Source: Anoxybacillus flavithermus
Lineage (GTDB): Bacteria; Bacillota; Bacilli; Bacillales; Anoxybacillaceae
NCBI RefSeq assembly: GCF_002742685.1
Contig: NZ_PEDM01000026.1
Span: 1 to 40,482, forward strand
Reading direction: 5' to 3'
Length of the DNA stretch: 40,482 nt
Shown here one piece after another: positions 10,344-19,488 of this stretch. Each line of letters begins with the position of its first letter. Within the stretch, counting starts at the first letter, position 1. The notes beneath the pieces were generated by a model. That model was not told the origin of the DNA. It did no database searches and saw only the letters and a list, made by a program, of their open reading frames with translations. The position numbers were made by a program, and so were the translations under genes.

Positions 10344-12227
10344 TTATTCTTCTTTTTTCGTTTGAATATTTACTTTTACTTCTTCTTGTTTATTATCATT
10401 TCGATTTGGTAACGTACCATGTTCGAACAAATGCTTAATTTGCTCTGCATCAAGTGTTTCCACTTCAAGTAGCGTATTGGCAATTAACTCTAATTTGTCG
10501 CGATTTTCCGTTAGTAAGCGTTTCGCTTTTTCGTAACATTCTTTAATAATGCGTTGCATCTCAAGGTCAATTTCATATGCGATTTGGTCGCTATAATTTT
10601 GCTCATTATGCAAATCACGACCTAAGAACACTTGACCATGAGACTGACCAAACTGCATTGGTCCGAGCTTATCGCTCATTCCAAACTCCGTAACCATGCG
10701 ACGAGCAATACTTGTTGCGCGCTGGAAGTCATTATGCGCTCCTGTACTTACTTCGCCAAATACGATTTCCTCGGCCACACGTCCGCCAAGAAGCCCTGTA
10801 ATTTTATCAAGCAACTCTGGTTTCGTCATAAAATAACGATCTTCTTTCGGTAACATGACCGCATATCCACCAGCCTGACCACGTGGCACAATCGTTACTT
10901 TGTGAACCATTTCCGCATCGGCAAGCACCATACCAATGACAGTATGACCTGCTTCGTGATAAGCGACAATTTTTCGCTCTTTTTCAGAAATAACGCGACT
11001 TTTCTTAGCAGGACCAGCAATGACACGATCCGTTGCTTCATCAATATCGCTCATATCAATCTTTTTCTTGTTGCGCCGAGCAGCAACAAGCGCAGCCTCA
11101 TTTAATAAGTTTTCTAAATCTGCACCTGAAAAACCAGGTGTACGCATCGCAATCGCTTTTAAGTCAACAGATTCATCAAGTGGCTTGTTGCGTGCATGCA
11201 CGCGAAGAACAGCTTCACGACCTTTCACATCTGGGCGGTCAACCGTAATTTGTCTGTCAAAACGACCTGGACGTAAAAGGGCTGGGTCTAAAATGTCAGG
11301 ACGGTTTGTCGCAGCGATAATGATAATTCCTTCGTTTCCGCTAAATCCATCCATTTCAACGAGCAATTGGTTTAATGTTTGCTCCCGTTCATCATGGCCT
11401 CCACCTAAACCAGCGCCACGTTGACGTCCGACCGCATCAATCTCGTCAATGAAAATGATACAAGGAGCGTTTTTCTTCGCTGTTTCAAATAAATCACGTA
11501 CGCGTGAAGCACCAACACCGACAAACATTTCAACGAAATCGGAACCGCTAATAGAGAAAAATGGAACACCAGCTTCCCCAGCAACCGCCCTCGCTAGTAA
11601 CGTTTTTCCTGTTCCAGGTGGTCCGACGAGAAGAACACCTTTTGGAATGCGAGCCCCGAGTTCAACAAACTTACGAGGATCTTTTAAAAACTCAACAATT
11701 TCAACAAGTTCTTGCTTTTCTTCATCCGCACCGGCAACGTCTTTAAAGCGAACCCGCTTCTTATCTTCGTTATACAGTTTCGCACGGCTTTTGCCAAAAT
11801 TCATGACCCGACTGCCGCCGCCTTGTGCTTGGTTTAGTAAAAAGAAAAACAAAATAAAAATGATGATAAACGGAATAATGGACGTAAAAAACGTCACCCA
11901 TCCGCTCGTTTCATCCGCAGGCAACACTTCCACTTTCGCCTTTTCCGCAGCCTCATCAATTCGTTGAAGAATTTGTGGACTGTTCGCTACGTAAGTTGTG
12001 AAAAACTGCCCTTCTGCGTACGTTTTGAGTTGTCCGCGAATTTCATAAACGCCTCGCTCTGGCTTCAATGAGACATACTTTACATCTCCATTTTCTAAAT
12101 GGGTAATGAACGCATCGTACGTCATCCGCTCCGCCCGTTGATTGCCGCCATTTAAAAAGCTTACAACACCAATGACGACAAGAAAAATAAGTAAGTAAAA
12201 GATTGTATTACGGAAAATGCGGTTCAT
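10344..12227 (-). CDS. ftsH: ATP-dependent membrane zinc metalloprotease FtsH
   Basis: Membrane-anchored AAA+ protease for quality control and regulatory proteolysis; in B. subtilis it also affects sporulation. 627 residues. Two membrane segments (about 8-25 and 112-132) flank an extracytoplasmic domain. The AAA domain has Walker A GPPGTGKT (202-209), Walker B IIFIDE (257-262) and the SRH region. The zinc motif is HEAGH (424-428). The C-terminal tail is charged and variable. GGGAGGAGG precedes the ATG. Confidence 0.98.
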   Translation of the reverse strand: MNRIFRNTIFYLLIFLVVIGVVSFLNGGNQRAERMTYDAFITHLENGDVKYVSLKPERGVYEIRGQLKTYAEGQFFTTYVANSPQILQRIDEAAEKAKVEVLPADETSGWVTFFTSIIPFIIIFILFFFLLNQAQGGGSRVMNFGKSRAKLYNEDKKRVRFKDVAGADEEKQELVEIVEFLKDPRKFVELGARIPKGVLLVGPPGTGKTLLARAVAGEAGVPFFSISGSDFVEMFVGVGASRVRDLFETAKKNAPCIIFIDEIDAVGRQRGAGLGGGHDEREQTLNQLLVEMDGFSGNEGIIIIAATNRPDILDPALLRPGRFDRQITVDRPDVKGREAVLRVHARNKPLDESVDLKAIAMRTPGFSGADLENLLNEAALVAARRNKKKIDMSDIDEATDRVIAGPAKKSRVISEKERKIVAYHEAGHTVIGMVLADAEMVHKVTIVPRGQAGGYAVMLPKEDRYFMTKPELLDKITGLLGGRVAEEIVFGEVSTGAHNDFQRATSIARRMVTEFGMSDKLGPMQFGQSHGQVFLGRDLHNEQNYSDQIAYEIDLEMQRIIKECYEKAKRLLTENRDKLELIANTLLEVETLDAEQIKHLFEHGTLPNRNDNKQEEVKVNIQTKKEE

Positions 12228-12265
12228 CTCCTACCTCCTCCCACACTTAAAACACGCTATAGTCA

Positions 12266-12295
12266 ATAGTATCATAGAAAAACGTTCCAAAACAA
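12266..12295 (-). promoter_or_regulatory. possible ftsH promoter
   Basis: TTGTTT (12295-12290), 18-bp spacer, TACTAT (12271-12266) in the 86-bp gap between hprT and ftsH. The match is moderate and other registers exist nearby. Confidence 0.35.
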
Positions 12296-12313
12296 ACGAT
12301 GTGCATGAAAAAA

Positions 12314-12859
12314 TTATTTGCTGTATACTTCTGGTTTTAACACACCGATGTACGGAAGATTTCGGTATTTCTCACAATAGTCTAACCCATAACCGACAAC
12401 GAATTCATCTGGAACGATAAAACCGACATAATCAGCTTCAATATTTGCTTTTCGACCAGACGGTTTATCAAGCAAAGTCACAATTTTAATCGATTTTGCT
12501 TTGCGATAACGGAATAAATCTGCTAAATAGCTTAGCGTTAACCCGCTATCAATAATATCTTCAATAATGAGCACATCGCGACCCTCAACCGATGTGTTTA
12601 AATCTTTCAAAATTTTGACTTCTCCTGATGAGACCGTTGCATTTCCATAGCTCGATACATCCATAAAATCAATTTCTAAATATGTATCTATATGCTTAAT
12701 TAAATCTGCCATAAACGGCATCGCACCCTTTAGTACGCCAACCGCAAGCGGAAAGCGCCCTTCATATTCTTTCGTCAATAATGCTCCTAGTTCTTTTACT
12801 TTTTGTTGAATTTGTTCTTCCGTAATTAAAATTTTTTCCATATCTTGATGCATACCCAT
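12314..12859 (-). CDS. hprT: Hypoxanthine-guanine phosphoribosyltransferase
   Basis: Purine salvage: makes IMP or GMP from hypoxanthine or guanine and PRPP. 181 residues. The PRPP loop [14 protein letters not shown] is at about 96-109, and the PPi-loop region GVLKGAMPF is near 41-49. The start at 12859 has TAGGAGGAAAG at 7 nt spacing; a longer reading to 12880 contains that SD and is rejected. It follows tilS closely, an order conserved in Bacilli. Confidence 0.95.
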   Translation of the reverse strand: MGMHQDMEKILITEEQIQQKVKELGALLTKEYEGRFPLAVGVLKGAMPFMADLIKHIDTYLEIDFMDVSSYGNATVSSGEVKILKDLNTSVEGRDVLIIEDIIDSGLTLSYLADLFRYRKAKSIKIVTLLDKPSGRKANIEADYVGFIVPDEFVVGYGLDYCEKYRNLPYIGVLKPEVYSK

Positions 12860-12880
12860 ATTCTTTCCTCCTACCATCAT

Positions 12881-14263
12881 TCATTGCTTTTTATAGTGTA
12901 ATACAATATAGCGATTTTTTGTAATATTTGTTGCTGTATAAGCGGATTTTTTTACACCAGGAATCCATATAATGTTTCCGTTTGCATCTTCGACGATTGG
13001 CCATTGTGCCCGCTTGCTGGCTGGAACTTTTTCATCGATAAAAATACGGGATACTTTTTTTGTATGCTCCATTCCTTTTACTTTCATGCGATCTCCGTGC
13101 TTTCTCGTTCGCACCCGAAGCGGCAAAGCTAGGTGATCAACATCAATCACTACATAATCATCGTCTTCAATGAAAGGATAGTGATCAACAAACTGACTGA
13201 TAAGTTGACATCCATTTGGTAATACGAGCGTATCAGGAACATGGAAAAGAAACTCATATTCATTCGTCTGTTCCTGTTGAAATGTAAATATACACACCTC
13301 ATATTGACGAATCACTTTTAATCCGTTTGGAAAATGAAGCATACCTGAAGGATGTTGCCGTTTTAAAAATTGTAACGCTTGATTTATATGTATAGAAGAC
13401 AATTTCGTTGAGACATCCCCATAAAGATAGTTTAATATTAGTTTAATCCCTCGTCTTTGTAAAGGTTTTGGCATGCTCATAAACGAAAGGATATCGATAC
13501 AGACATATCCTTCTTTTTGATCGGCAACATGTTTCAACTTTTCTTTTGTCAACTGCTCTAAAAACGCTTCATCTTCACTCATCATCTCACTAAACTGTTG
13601 AATATGTTCATGGACGCGAATGTTTTCCTGTTTTAAAAAAGGCAAAACGAAATGACGGAAACGGTTGCGTGTGTAATTATCCTTTTCGTTGCTCGGGTCT
13701 TGTCGAGGATGTAATCCGTTGTTTTGACAATATTGTTCGATTTGCGGTCGATCAATACATAAAAAAGGACGAATAATGTATCCATTACTGAATGGTCGCT
13801 TTACCGGTATGCCTGCATAGCCTTTCGTTGTACTTCCACGTACTAGCCGCATAAGTACTGTTTCTATTTGATCATCACCGTGATGACCTAAAGCAACGTA
13901 ATGCGCATGATGTTTCGACATCACCTGCTCAAAGAAAGCATAGCGACAGTCACGTGCTGCCTCTTGCACACCCTTTCCAGTTCGCTCCATATATGCTAGA
14001 ACGTTCAGTTGTGTTGCCTCACATATAATACTATGTTGTTTGCAAAAATGTTTCACAAAATGCATATCTTCTTCTGATTGTTTCCCTCGCAACATATGAT
14101 CAACATGCGCAACAACAAGCTGAATATCGTAACGTTCTTTTTCGGTCCATAAAAAGTGAAGCAGTGCTAACGAGTCCGGACCGCCTGACACGCCAACAAC
14201 AACGGTTGTACCACGCTCAAGCAATTGATGCTTTTTAATAAATTCATGCACAACTTCTAGCAT
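12881..14263 (-). CDS. tilS: tRNA(Ile)-lysidine synthase
   Basis: Modifies the CAU-anticodon tRNA-Ile so that it reads AUA codons. 460 residues. The PP-loop ATPase motif SGGPDS is at residues 26-31, followed by HVDHMLRG and the N-type PP-loop family block LGHHGDDQIET. The C-terminal third carries the tRNA-binding region ending in a TilS-type domain (RTRKHGDRM). ATG is preceded by GAGGGAGAG. Confidence 0.95.
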   Translation of the reverse strand: MLEVVHEFIKKHQLLERGTTVVVGVSGGPDSLALLHFLWTEKERYDIQLVVAHVDHMLRGKQSEEDMHFVKHFCKQHSIICEATQLNVLAYMERTGKGVQEAARDCRYAFFEQVMSKHHAHYVALGHHGDDQIETVLMRLVRGSTTKGYAGIPVKRPFSNGYIIRPFLCIDRPQIEQYCQNNGLHPRQDPSNEKDNYTRNRFRHFVLPFLKQENIRVHEHIQQFSEMMSEDEAFLEQLTKEKLKHVADQKEGYVCIDILSFMSMPKPLQRRGIKLILNYLYGDVSTKLSSIHINQALQFLKRQHPSGMLHFPNGLKVIRQYEVCIFTFQQEQTNEYEFLFHVPDTLVLPNGCQLISQFVDHYPFIEDDDYVVIDVDHLALPLRVRTRKHGDRMKVKGMEHTKKVSRIFIDEKVPASKRAQWPIVEDANGNIIWIPGVKKSAYTATNITKNRYIVLHYKKQ

Positions 14264-14294
14264 ACTCTCCCTCTTAGTAGCGTCGTTTTTTACA

Positions 14295-14324
14295 ATCGTA
14301 CCATATCTTATTGCTTACACTCAA
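14295..14324 (-). promoter_or_regulatory. possible tilS-hprT promoter
   Basis: TTGAGT (14324-14319), 18-bp spacer, TACGAT (14300-14295) in the 78-bp gap after yabT. Confidence 0.42.
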
Positions 14325-14341
14325 AACGAATGCGAAAAAAA

Positions 14342-15283
14342 TTAAAGAATTTGAACATACAAATAAACAACATACATAAATAAAAGACAAACAAACAAAA
14401 ACATCGTCTCTAATAAACGAAATTTTTTCTTTCCTTTTGCGCGCACCGTTCTCTCTTCTCGCTTTTCTTTCTGCACAGACGGCTGTTGCATACATTGCAG
14501 CAAATCCGTTCTCATTTCGTGAGCACAAGTATACTTCCCATCTAGTGCACGCCATAGTATTTTCTCATATTTTTTCAAATAAGGATGAGAAGAGATCATA
14601 AGACGTAGCTGCTCTCGTCCATTTTCTCTTCTTTCAAATCGTTTGGGATAGCACATATTTATCATAATCATCGCTACTGCAAATAAATCGTATGATGGTT
14701 CTGCCTTCCTCGTCCCCATTCCCCAATAACCACGATCAAAAAACTCTGTAAATTCTTTAATCGCTCGTCCACGAATTGTCGTACCTCCTACATCAATTAA
14801 TCGCACTTTTGGGACCGTCCCAGAAACAATTAAATTGTCTGGCTTTAAATCACCAAACACCCATCCTTTTTCATGCAATTCATGCAAATCACCTAGTAGC
14901 TGTAGTATAACAACAATTATCCATTCTTTCCCACGCTTCTGAATAAAAGTTAACAAATCATCTCCTTCAATATATTCCATCACATAAAATGAATAAATCT
15001 TTTTTTCATATGGATGAAGCCAATCGTCTACGTCTAATAAACAAGGTCCGAGGGCAACTCCCTGGACCTCCGAAAATCGTTTCAATACATTTACTTCTGA
15101 CATCATGGTCATTGCTTGATTGCTTATTTTCAGCGCCACAAACGCCCGTCCTTCTTTCGCTAAATAAACAACGCCATTCGCCCCTTTACCGATCGGTTTT
15201 ATAATTTCATAGCGACGTTTATGCCACTTTCCTTCTATGACCGTCCCTGTTCGAATGTTACATAGATTGTTCGATGTATACAT
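14342..15283 (-). CDS. yabT: YabT, sporulation-associated Ser/Thr protein kinase
   Basis: Hanks-type kinase with one C-terminal membrane segment (about residues 289-310). B. subtilis YabT is a forespore kinase stimulated by DNA; that role is transferred by homology and gene order. The glycine loop is IGKGANGVVYLA and the ATP lysine lies in VALKI (K52). The catalytic loop reads VFGDLKPDN (D145, K147, N150) instead of HRDLKxxN, and DFG is replaced by DVG (D164). The start is uncertain: ATG at 15298, 15289 or 15283; the last has GGTGAT upstream. It overlaps the yabS end. Confidence 0.86.
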   Translation of the reverse strand: MYTSNNLCNIRTGTVIEGKWHKRRYEIIKPIGKGANGVVYLAKEGRAFVALKISNQAMTMMSEVNVLKRFSEVQGVALGPCLLDVDDWLHPYEKKIYSFYVMEYIEGDDLLTFIQKRGKEWIIVVILQLLGDLHELHEKGWVFGDLKPDNLIVSGTVPKVRLIDVGGTTIRGRAIKEFTEFFDRGYWGMGTRKAEPSYDLFAVAMIMINMCYPKRFERRENGREQLRLMISSHPYLKKYEKILWRALDGKYTCAHEMRTDLLQCMQQPSVQKEKREERTVRAKGKKKFRLLETMFLFVCLLFMYVVYLYVQIL

Positions 15284-16001
15284 CGTCATCACCGTCATGG
15301 ATAAATAAACTTTTTAATGAACGTCTTTTTTGAAATTGTTGTACCGCTTCGCGAATGGCTGGACCGGTTGGTGTAATACCACCAGATGTTAGTTTTGGAA
15401 ATACACTTGAAATGGACTCCATTTTCGGTGTCCAATCTAAAATGCGATCCACCTCTCCCTTTTTCCCGGGAAATACAAAAACAGAAAATTCATTATTTCC
15501 CAAACGAGCATTTAAACTAATAGATAGATCTAATAACGCTTCTTTTACTGTTTGCAACTTTGTCTTCATACTTCCACTTGTGTCTACTAATATTAAAACT
15601 TGTAGGTTAACGGTTTCGCCTAATTCTTCAACAACTTCCATCACTTCCCCTCTTTTTTCTGGCGGGAGCTGCTCGATTGAAGCTTTGGATCCTAAAATTT
15701 GTTTCAACTCTTGATTAATAACACCCTGTAACGTCTGTGTCATCGCTTTTCTTGTTACCATCTGCACGGTTTGTGATAATTGTTTAGCATATACAACTTG
15801 ACTAATTCCCCCGCCTGATTGAGCAATCCCTTCAATTTCACGTAATCCTTGCTCATCAATAATATCTTGGTCAAGAACACCGATTACATTAACTGTAATC
15901 CCTTGTTCTTTTGCTAATGCCGCCATAGCAATTGGATCCTCACCTTGATTAGAACAACCGTCTGTAATTAATAAAATTTGACGCAACGTCCCTTTTCGCA
16001 T
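15258..16001 (-). CDS. yabS: YabS, vWA-domain protein
   Basis: Von Willebrand factor A-type protein of unknown function, conserved between spoIIE and yabT. 247 residues. The MIDAS motif DTSGS is at 140-144, with TPTG at 210-213 as the second metal-site region. An N-terminal block (LLITDG at 10-15, then GITVNVIGV) looks like the second half of a vWA fold, so the halves appear in reversed order. ATG at 16001 follows GGAGGGGA. The longer reading to 16106 runs into spoIIE and is rejected. The linked kinase YabT suggests a shared sporulation role. Confidence 0.85.
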   Translation of the reverse strand: MRKGTLRQILLITDGCSNQGEDPIAMAALAKEQGITVNVIGVLDQDIIDEQGLREIEGIAQSGGGISQVVYAKQLSQTVQMVTRKAMTQTLQGVINQELKQILGSKASIEQLPPEKRGEVMEVVEELGETVNLQVLILVDTSGSMKTKLQTVKEALLDLSISLNARLGNNEFSVFVFPGKKGEVDRILDWTPKMESISSVFPKLTSGGITPTGPAIREAVQQFQKRRSLKSLFIHDGDDDVYIEQSM

Positions 16002-16069
16002 ACGTTTATCCCCTCCGAAAAAAAGTAGTATACTTCCATCATCGACGCGCAGAGGGGATTTTATACCTT

Positions 16070-18541
16070 TTATTTCATATATTGATATGCCGGAATGACC
16101 GCCCATTTCGGTGTATTATGCTTAATACGTGCAACAACGATTGTCATATCATCTTCAATTTCCCCACCATTAACACGGATCACTTCTTCTAAAAGCAATT
16201 CAGATACTTCTTGCGGATCATTTGTCTTTAATTCCTTAATTTTTCGTTTCATCCATACATCATGGTTCTCAATATGAGAAACTCCGTCAAAAATACCATC
16301 ACTCATCATAATGAGCAAATCTCCCGCTTTTAATTGTTCTTCGATCATTTCAAACTCTACCCCAGTAATAATTCCTATTGGCAAATTGCTCGACTCAATT
16401 TTCATGACGTTGCTTCCTCGTTTAATAAAGCTTGGCGATGAACCGACTTTTAAAAATTTTGTTGTTGCATTTTGCAAATCAACAATGGCTAAATCGAGCG
16501 TTGAAAAAATTTCTTCTGTCGTCCGCAACGCTAAAATAGAGTTGATCGATTTAATCGCAATTCGTTCTTCAATTCCCGATTGTAAAATTTTTTGTAATAG
16601 TTTGAGTGTTTCTTTACTCTCATAATGTGCTCGTTCCCCATTTCCCATTCCATCACTAATAGCTAACGCATATTTTCCACCACCAATTTCCATCATCGCA
16701 TAGCTGTCACCTGAAATGAATCCCCCACCCTTTGCAACATATGCAACGCCTGTATCAATGACAAACGCTTTCGATGAACTAAACGCAACACGACAATCGC
16801 CATTTGGATAGACAGAACAATCCTCTTTTTTTACAATGATCGTCTCACCTAAAATGTCAGATAGCATCGGTGCGATAAGCTTTTCGCATTCTCCCCTTCC
16901 ATCGCAATACGGAATGACCATCTCAATATCAACACTTCCTTTATCTAAACTATAAATTTCTACATCGTTCACATCGACACCGAACTGTTGAAGAGCGTGC
17001 AAAATCTGCTCTTCCTGCACATAATAATTTTCACGCTCCTTTTGAATTTCTTTAGCAAAATCCTCCATTACTTGCGACACACCTAATAACTGTTCAGCCA
17101 CAAGCCTTCTACTTTCTTTCATTTGTTGCTTTAATTTTTTATTTGCTTTATAAAACGACACATCTTTCTCAATGATCTGAACAACTTTATTTGCTTTCAC
17201 GCAATGTTTATTCCATTCGCGAAGCAACTTTGCGTTCGTCATTTGATCGTTTTCACTCGTCTCTTGCATAATTTTCTTCATGTAGTCATATGTTTTATCA
17301 AAGTGGTTCATCCAACATTGATCTTTCTTAAAACATGTTTGACACGTTTTAGCAGCAACATCACTTAAAAAATAATCAATTTCACGTTCTTCCTCTTCTT
17401 CATGTGTTAGCACACCATATGAAGAGAAACTTTTCGATAATGCTTGAAACACATGAGAAAATTGCTCAACTCGCTGAGCGGTGACATCGCGAATTTTTCG
17501 CACATATTGTTGCTGCTCATTCGTATGTTCAACCGTTCCTGGCACATATTTGGCCATCTTGCTCGTTAACGAATGTGGAGTCATAAGAAAAAGTAAAACG
17601 GCTAATAACGATTCTACGATGTTCGGCACAATGTCCGCTATTCCCTGACTATAAAGAGCAATTAACAATGTTGCAACGACAAGACCAAGAGAAACACCTA
17701 ACTTCCTCCCTTCTTTCAGGAGGCCACCAAGCAACCCAGCAAACGCAAGTAAGCTCATTTGATACAAATTTGAGACGCTCGCTAAACTTAAAATAAGTCC
17801 TGTAACGACACCAACAGTTGAGCCAACAGTCGCACCAGCGACAAAAGCAAACAACAACAATAAATAGCGCGATGCAACATGTTCTAACGAAAGGTCATAA
17901 ATCGACCAACCAACCATTCCGGTCAACATTGAAGAAATGAGGATGACAAAGGAAATGACTTCTTCTGGTTTTAACGTTTGTTTATACTTTTGATGATCAA
18001 ACAACGGAACACTTTGCAAAAAAATGAGCGTTAAAATAGAGGCGAGACCCGCTTCAATAAACATCATCATTCCTTCATATAGCGTCCATTCATGATCCCA
18101 TGCATAAATCATGCCCATTTTCGCAAAAACAGAGGCAAAAAATACGACAACAGGCAATCTTTTCGGTAGAGCATCTATCCAGAAAAACAATCGATAGAAA
18201 ATAAGAAACATCACGATCGAAGCAACGATAAATAAAGAAGTGTAAAAAGAAATGGTCAACGATCCTGCAAATAAAGCAATAAACACAAATCCTAACTTAT
18301 CGCGTCGAAGTAAATAAATTGCTGCGAAAAAAGGTAAAGCAAACGGTGTCATCTTTGTTAAAATGAGAGCTCGTCCAAGTAAAAAACCGATAACTAGAAA
18401 TAAAAAACCTTGTTGAAATAGTAAATGACTTAGACGAACTGTAAACCGTTGAAACCATTGCGACATCGTTGTTCTTGTCCCACTTAAAGGTACTTCCGCC
18501 ATTTGATTGACTAACTTCCGTTCCAATCTCTCCACGTTCAT
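16070..18541 (-). CDS. spoIIE: Stage II sporulation protein E, PP2C phosphatase
   Basis: Dephosphorylates SpoIIAA-P, which frees sigma-F in the forespore, and localises to polar septa with FtsZ. 823 residues. Roughly ten membrane segments fill about residues 40-325, then a central oligomerisation/FtsZ region with a four-cysteine cluster (CQTCFKKDQC). The C-terminal PP2C domain (about 590-810) has AISDGMGNGERA and LLIMMSDGIFDG with metal-binding aspartates. GGGGAGAGG precedes ATG. It is the first gene before yabS-yabT. Confidence 0.97.
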   Translation of the reverse strand: MNVERLERKLVNQMAEVPLSGTRTTMSQWFQRFTVRLSHLLFQQGFLFLVIGFLLGRALILTKMTPFALPFFAAIYLLRRDKLGFVFIALFAGSLTISFYTSLFIVASIVMFLIFYRLFFWIDALPKRLPVVVFFASVFAKMGMIYAWDHEWTLYEGMMMFIEAGLASILTLIFLQSVPLFDHQKYKQTLKPEEVISFVILISSMLTGMVGWSIYDLSLEHVASRYLLLLFAFVAGATVGSTVGVVTGLILSLASVSNLYQMSLLAFAGLLGGLLKEGRKLGVSLGLVVATLLIALYSQGIADIVPNIVESLLAVLLFLMTPHSLTSKMAKYVPGTVEHTNEQQQYVRKIRDVTAQRVEQFSHVFQALSKSFSSYGVLTHEEEEEREIDYFLSDVAAKTCQTCFKKDQCWMNHFDKTYDYMKKIMQETSENDQMTNAKLLREWNKHCVKANKVVQIIEKDVSFYKANKKLKQQMKESRRLVAEQLLGVSQVMEDFAKEIQKERENYYVQEEQILHALQQFGVDVNDVEIYSLDKGSVDIEMVIPYCDGRGECEKLIAPMLSDILGETIIVKKEDCSVYPNGDCRVAFSSSKAFVIDTGVAYVAKGGGFISGDSYAMMEIGGGKYALAISDGMGNGERAHYESKETLKLLQKILQSGIEERIAIKSINSILALRTTEEIFSTLDLAIVDLQNATTKFLKVGSSPSFIKRGSNVMKIESSNLPIGIITGVEFEMIEEQLKAGDLLIMMSDGIFDGVSHIENHDVWMKRKIKELKTNDPQEVSELLLEEVIRVNGGEIEDDMTIVVARIKHNTPKWAVIPAYQYMK

Positions 18542-18578
18542 CCTCTCCCCTTTTCCATATATCCGTCTATTACTTGAT

Positions 18579-18644
18579 ATTATACAGACTGAATTATCAA
18601 AATTTTGTCAAAAAAAGAAGACGAATAACATAAATTTTTCGACG
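18579..18644 (-). promoter_or_regulatory. spoIIE promoter: sigma-A with 21-bp spacer and Spo0A boxes
   Basis: Perfect TTGACA (18611-18606) and perfect TATAAT (18584-18579) are 21 bp apart, too wide for normal sigma-A use. The B. subtilis spoIIE promoter has the same 21-bp spacing and needs Spo0A~P. Two near matches to the 0A box TGTCGAA are present: TGTCAAA over the -35 (18606-18612, plus strand) and CGTCGAA upstream on the minus strand (18644-18638). Confidence 0.9.
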
Positions 18645-18670
18645 GAATACCACAAAAAATGGCTTATATA

Positions 18671-18709
18671 AACAAAAAACACCAATTTCATGACGAAATT
18701 GGTGTTTTT
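18671..18709 (-). terminator. terminator after tRNA-Glu
   Basis: A 15-bp perfect stem (18675-18689 with 18695-18709) and 5-nt loop immediately follow the tRNA-Glu gene; the minus-strand 3' arm ends in a U-rich run. It isolates the tRNA operon from the spoIIE promoter. Confidence 0.92.
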
Positions 18710-18710
18710 A

Positions 18711-18782
18711 TGACCCGTACGGGATTCGAACCCGTGTTACCGCCGTGAAAGGGCGGTGTCTTAACCACTTGACCAACGGGCC
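18711..18782 (-). tRNA. trnE: tRNA-Glu (anticodon TTC)
   Basis: Full cloverleaf on the minus strand: acceptor GGCCCGT/ACGGGTC with one G-U pair, anticodon stem CCGCC/GGCGG around the loop CTTTCAC (anticodon TTC), T-loop GGTTCGAATCC, discriminator A. CCA is not encoded. It follows tRNA-Met by 12 nt; the Met-Glu pair before spoIIE is conserved in B. subtilis. Confidence 0.97.
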
Positions 18783-18794
18783 GTTTATACAATT

Positions 18795-18871
18795 TGGTAG
18801 CGGCGGAGGGAATCGAACCCCCGACCTTACGGGTATGAACCGTACGCTCTAGCCAGCTGAGCTACGCCGCC
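18795..18871 (-). tRNA. trnM: tRNA-Met (anticodon CAT, elongator type)
   Basis: Cloverleaf on the minus strand with the anticodon stem TACGG/CCGTA around TTCATAC and an encoded 3' CCA. Acceptor GGCGGCG pairs with CGCCGCT including a G-U first pair. The paired first base and overall resemblance to the B. subtilis gene at this locus indicate elongator Met, not initiator. Confidence 0.95.
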
Positions 18872-18888
18872 ACGCAACGACATTTGTA

Positions 18889-18917
18889 ATTCTACTATGT
18901 TTCTCCGATAAAGTCAA
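18889..18917 (-). promoter_or_regulatory. tRNA-Met/Glu promoter
   Basis: TTGACT (18917-18912), 17-bp spacer, TAGAAT (18894-18889), 18 bp before the tRNA-Met 5' end and just after the yabR terminator. Confidence 0.8.
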
Positions 18918-18941
18918 TAGTTTTTTCATAAAATCCAAACG

Positions 18942-18971
18942 AAAAAGCATCCACTTACGAAATGGATGCTT
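18942..18971 (-). terminator. yabR terminator
   Basis: Nine-bp stem (18945-18953 with 18963-18971) and 9-nt loop, followed on the minus strand by a T run. Confidence 0.85.
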
Positions 18972-19005
18972 ATATAAACTGCCTCATGTCTTATTCGGCA
19001 GCAAG

Positions 19006-19398
19006 TTAACCACGTCGAGCACCTCGACCTCCTCGTTTCGATTCGGTATGGCGTTTAAGGGATGCTAAACGATCTTCACTTTCTTTTAAGAAACGGCTAA
19101 TTTTCTGCTCAAAGCTTTCTTTTGAAGCGCGATCGTTTCCTTTATTGCGCGGACGTGAAGCCTGTTCCTTTGCCTTTTTGATCGATAAGCCAATTTTTCC
19201 ATCCTTCTCAACATTAATGACACGAACTTCGACAACATCGCCTACTTTAAGATGTTCGTTGATGTCTTTTACATAGCTGTCAGCTACTTCACTAATGTGC
19301 ACTAATCCTGTCGCGCCTTCTGGTAACTCAACAAACGCTCCGAATTTTGTAATGCCCGTTACTTTTCCCTGTAACTTGCTGCCTACTTCAATTGACAT
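19006..19398 (-). CDS. yabR: YabR, S1 RNA-binding domain protein
   Basis: 130-residue protein with one S1 (OB-fold) RNA-binding domain at about residues 5-72 (VGSKLQGKVTGITKFGAFVELPEG, then GLVHISEVAD) and a basic, Arg/Gly-rich tail. This is the polynucleotide-phosphorylase-like general S1 type; the exact role is not established. The start at 19398 follows AAGGAGGAG; a longer reading to 19464 would run through the promoter and is rejected. It has its own promoter and terminator. Confidence 0.92.
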   Translation of the reverse strand: MSIEVGSKLQGKVTGITKFGAFVELPEGATGLVHISEVADSYVKDINEHLKVGDVVEVRVINVEKDGKIGLSIKKAKEQASRPRNKGNDRASKESFEQKISRFLKESEDRLASLKRHTESKRGGRGARRG

Positions 19399-19441
19399 AA
19401 AAAAAGTGCTCCTCCTTAAAATCTGAAAAATCGTTTCTTTC

Positions 19442-19471
19442 ATTATACATAATGAAAAAAACAAGTGTCAA
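19442..19471 (-). promoter_or_regulatory. yabR promoter
   Basis: Perfect TTGACA (19471-19466) and TATAAT (19447-19442) with an 18-bp spacer, directly before yabR and after the divIC stop. TATG precedes the -10. Confidence 0.85.
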
Positions 19472-19488
19472 TAAGCCTTCTGCCCATC

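Noticed and set aside
11449-11967. 172-codon open frame on the plus strand
   Set aside because: It lies wholly antisense to ftsH, has a low-complexity serine/threonine-rich product and no SD; it is the codon shadow of ftsH.
14274-14555. 93-codon minus-strand frame between tilS and yabT
   Set aside because: It overlaps the yabT 3' end in another frame and has no SD or family resemblance.
15355-15714. 119-codon plus-strand frame
   Set aside because: Antisense to yabS with no SD or recognisable domain.
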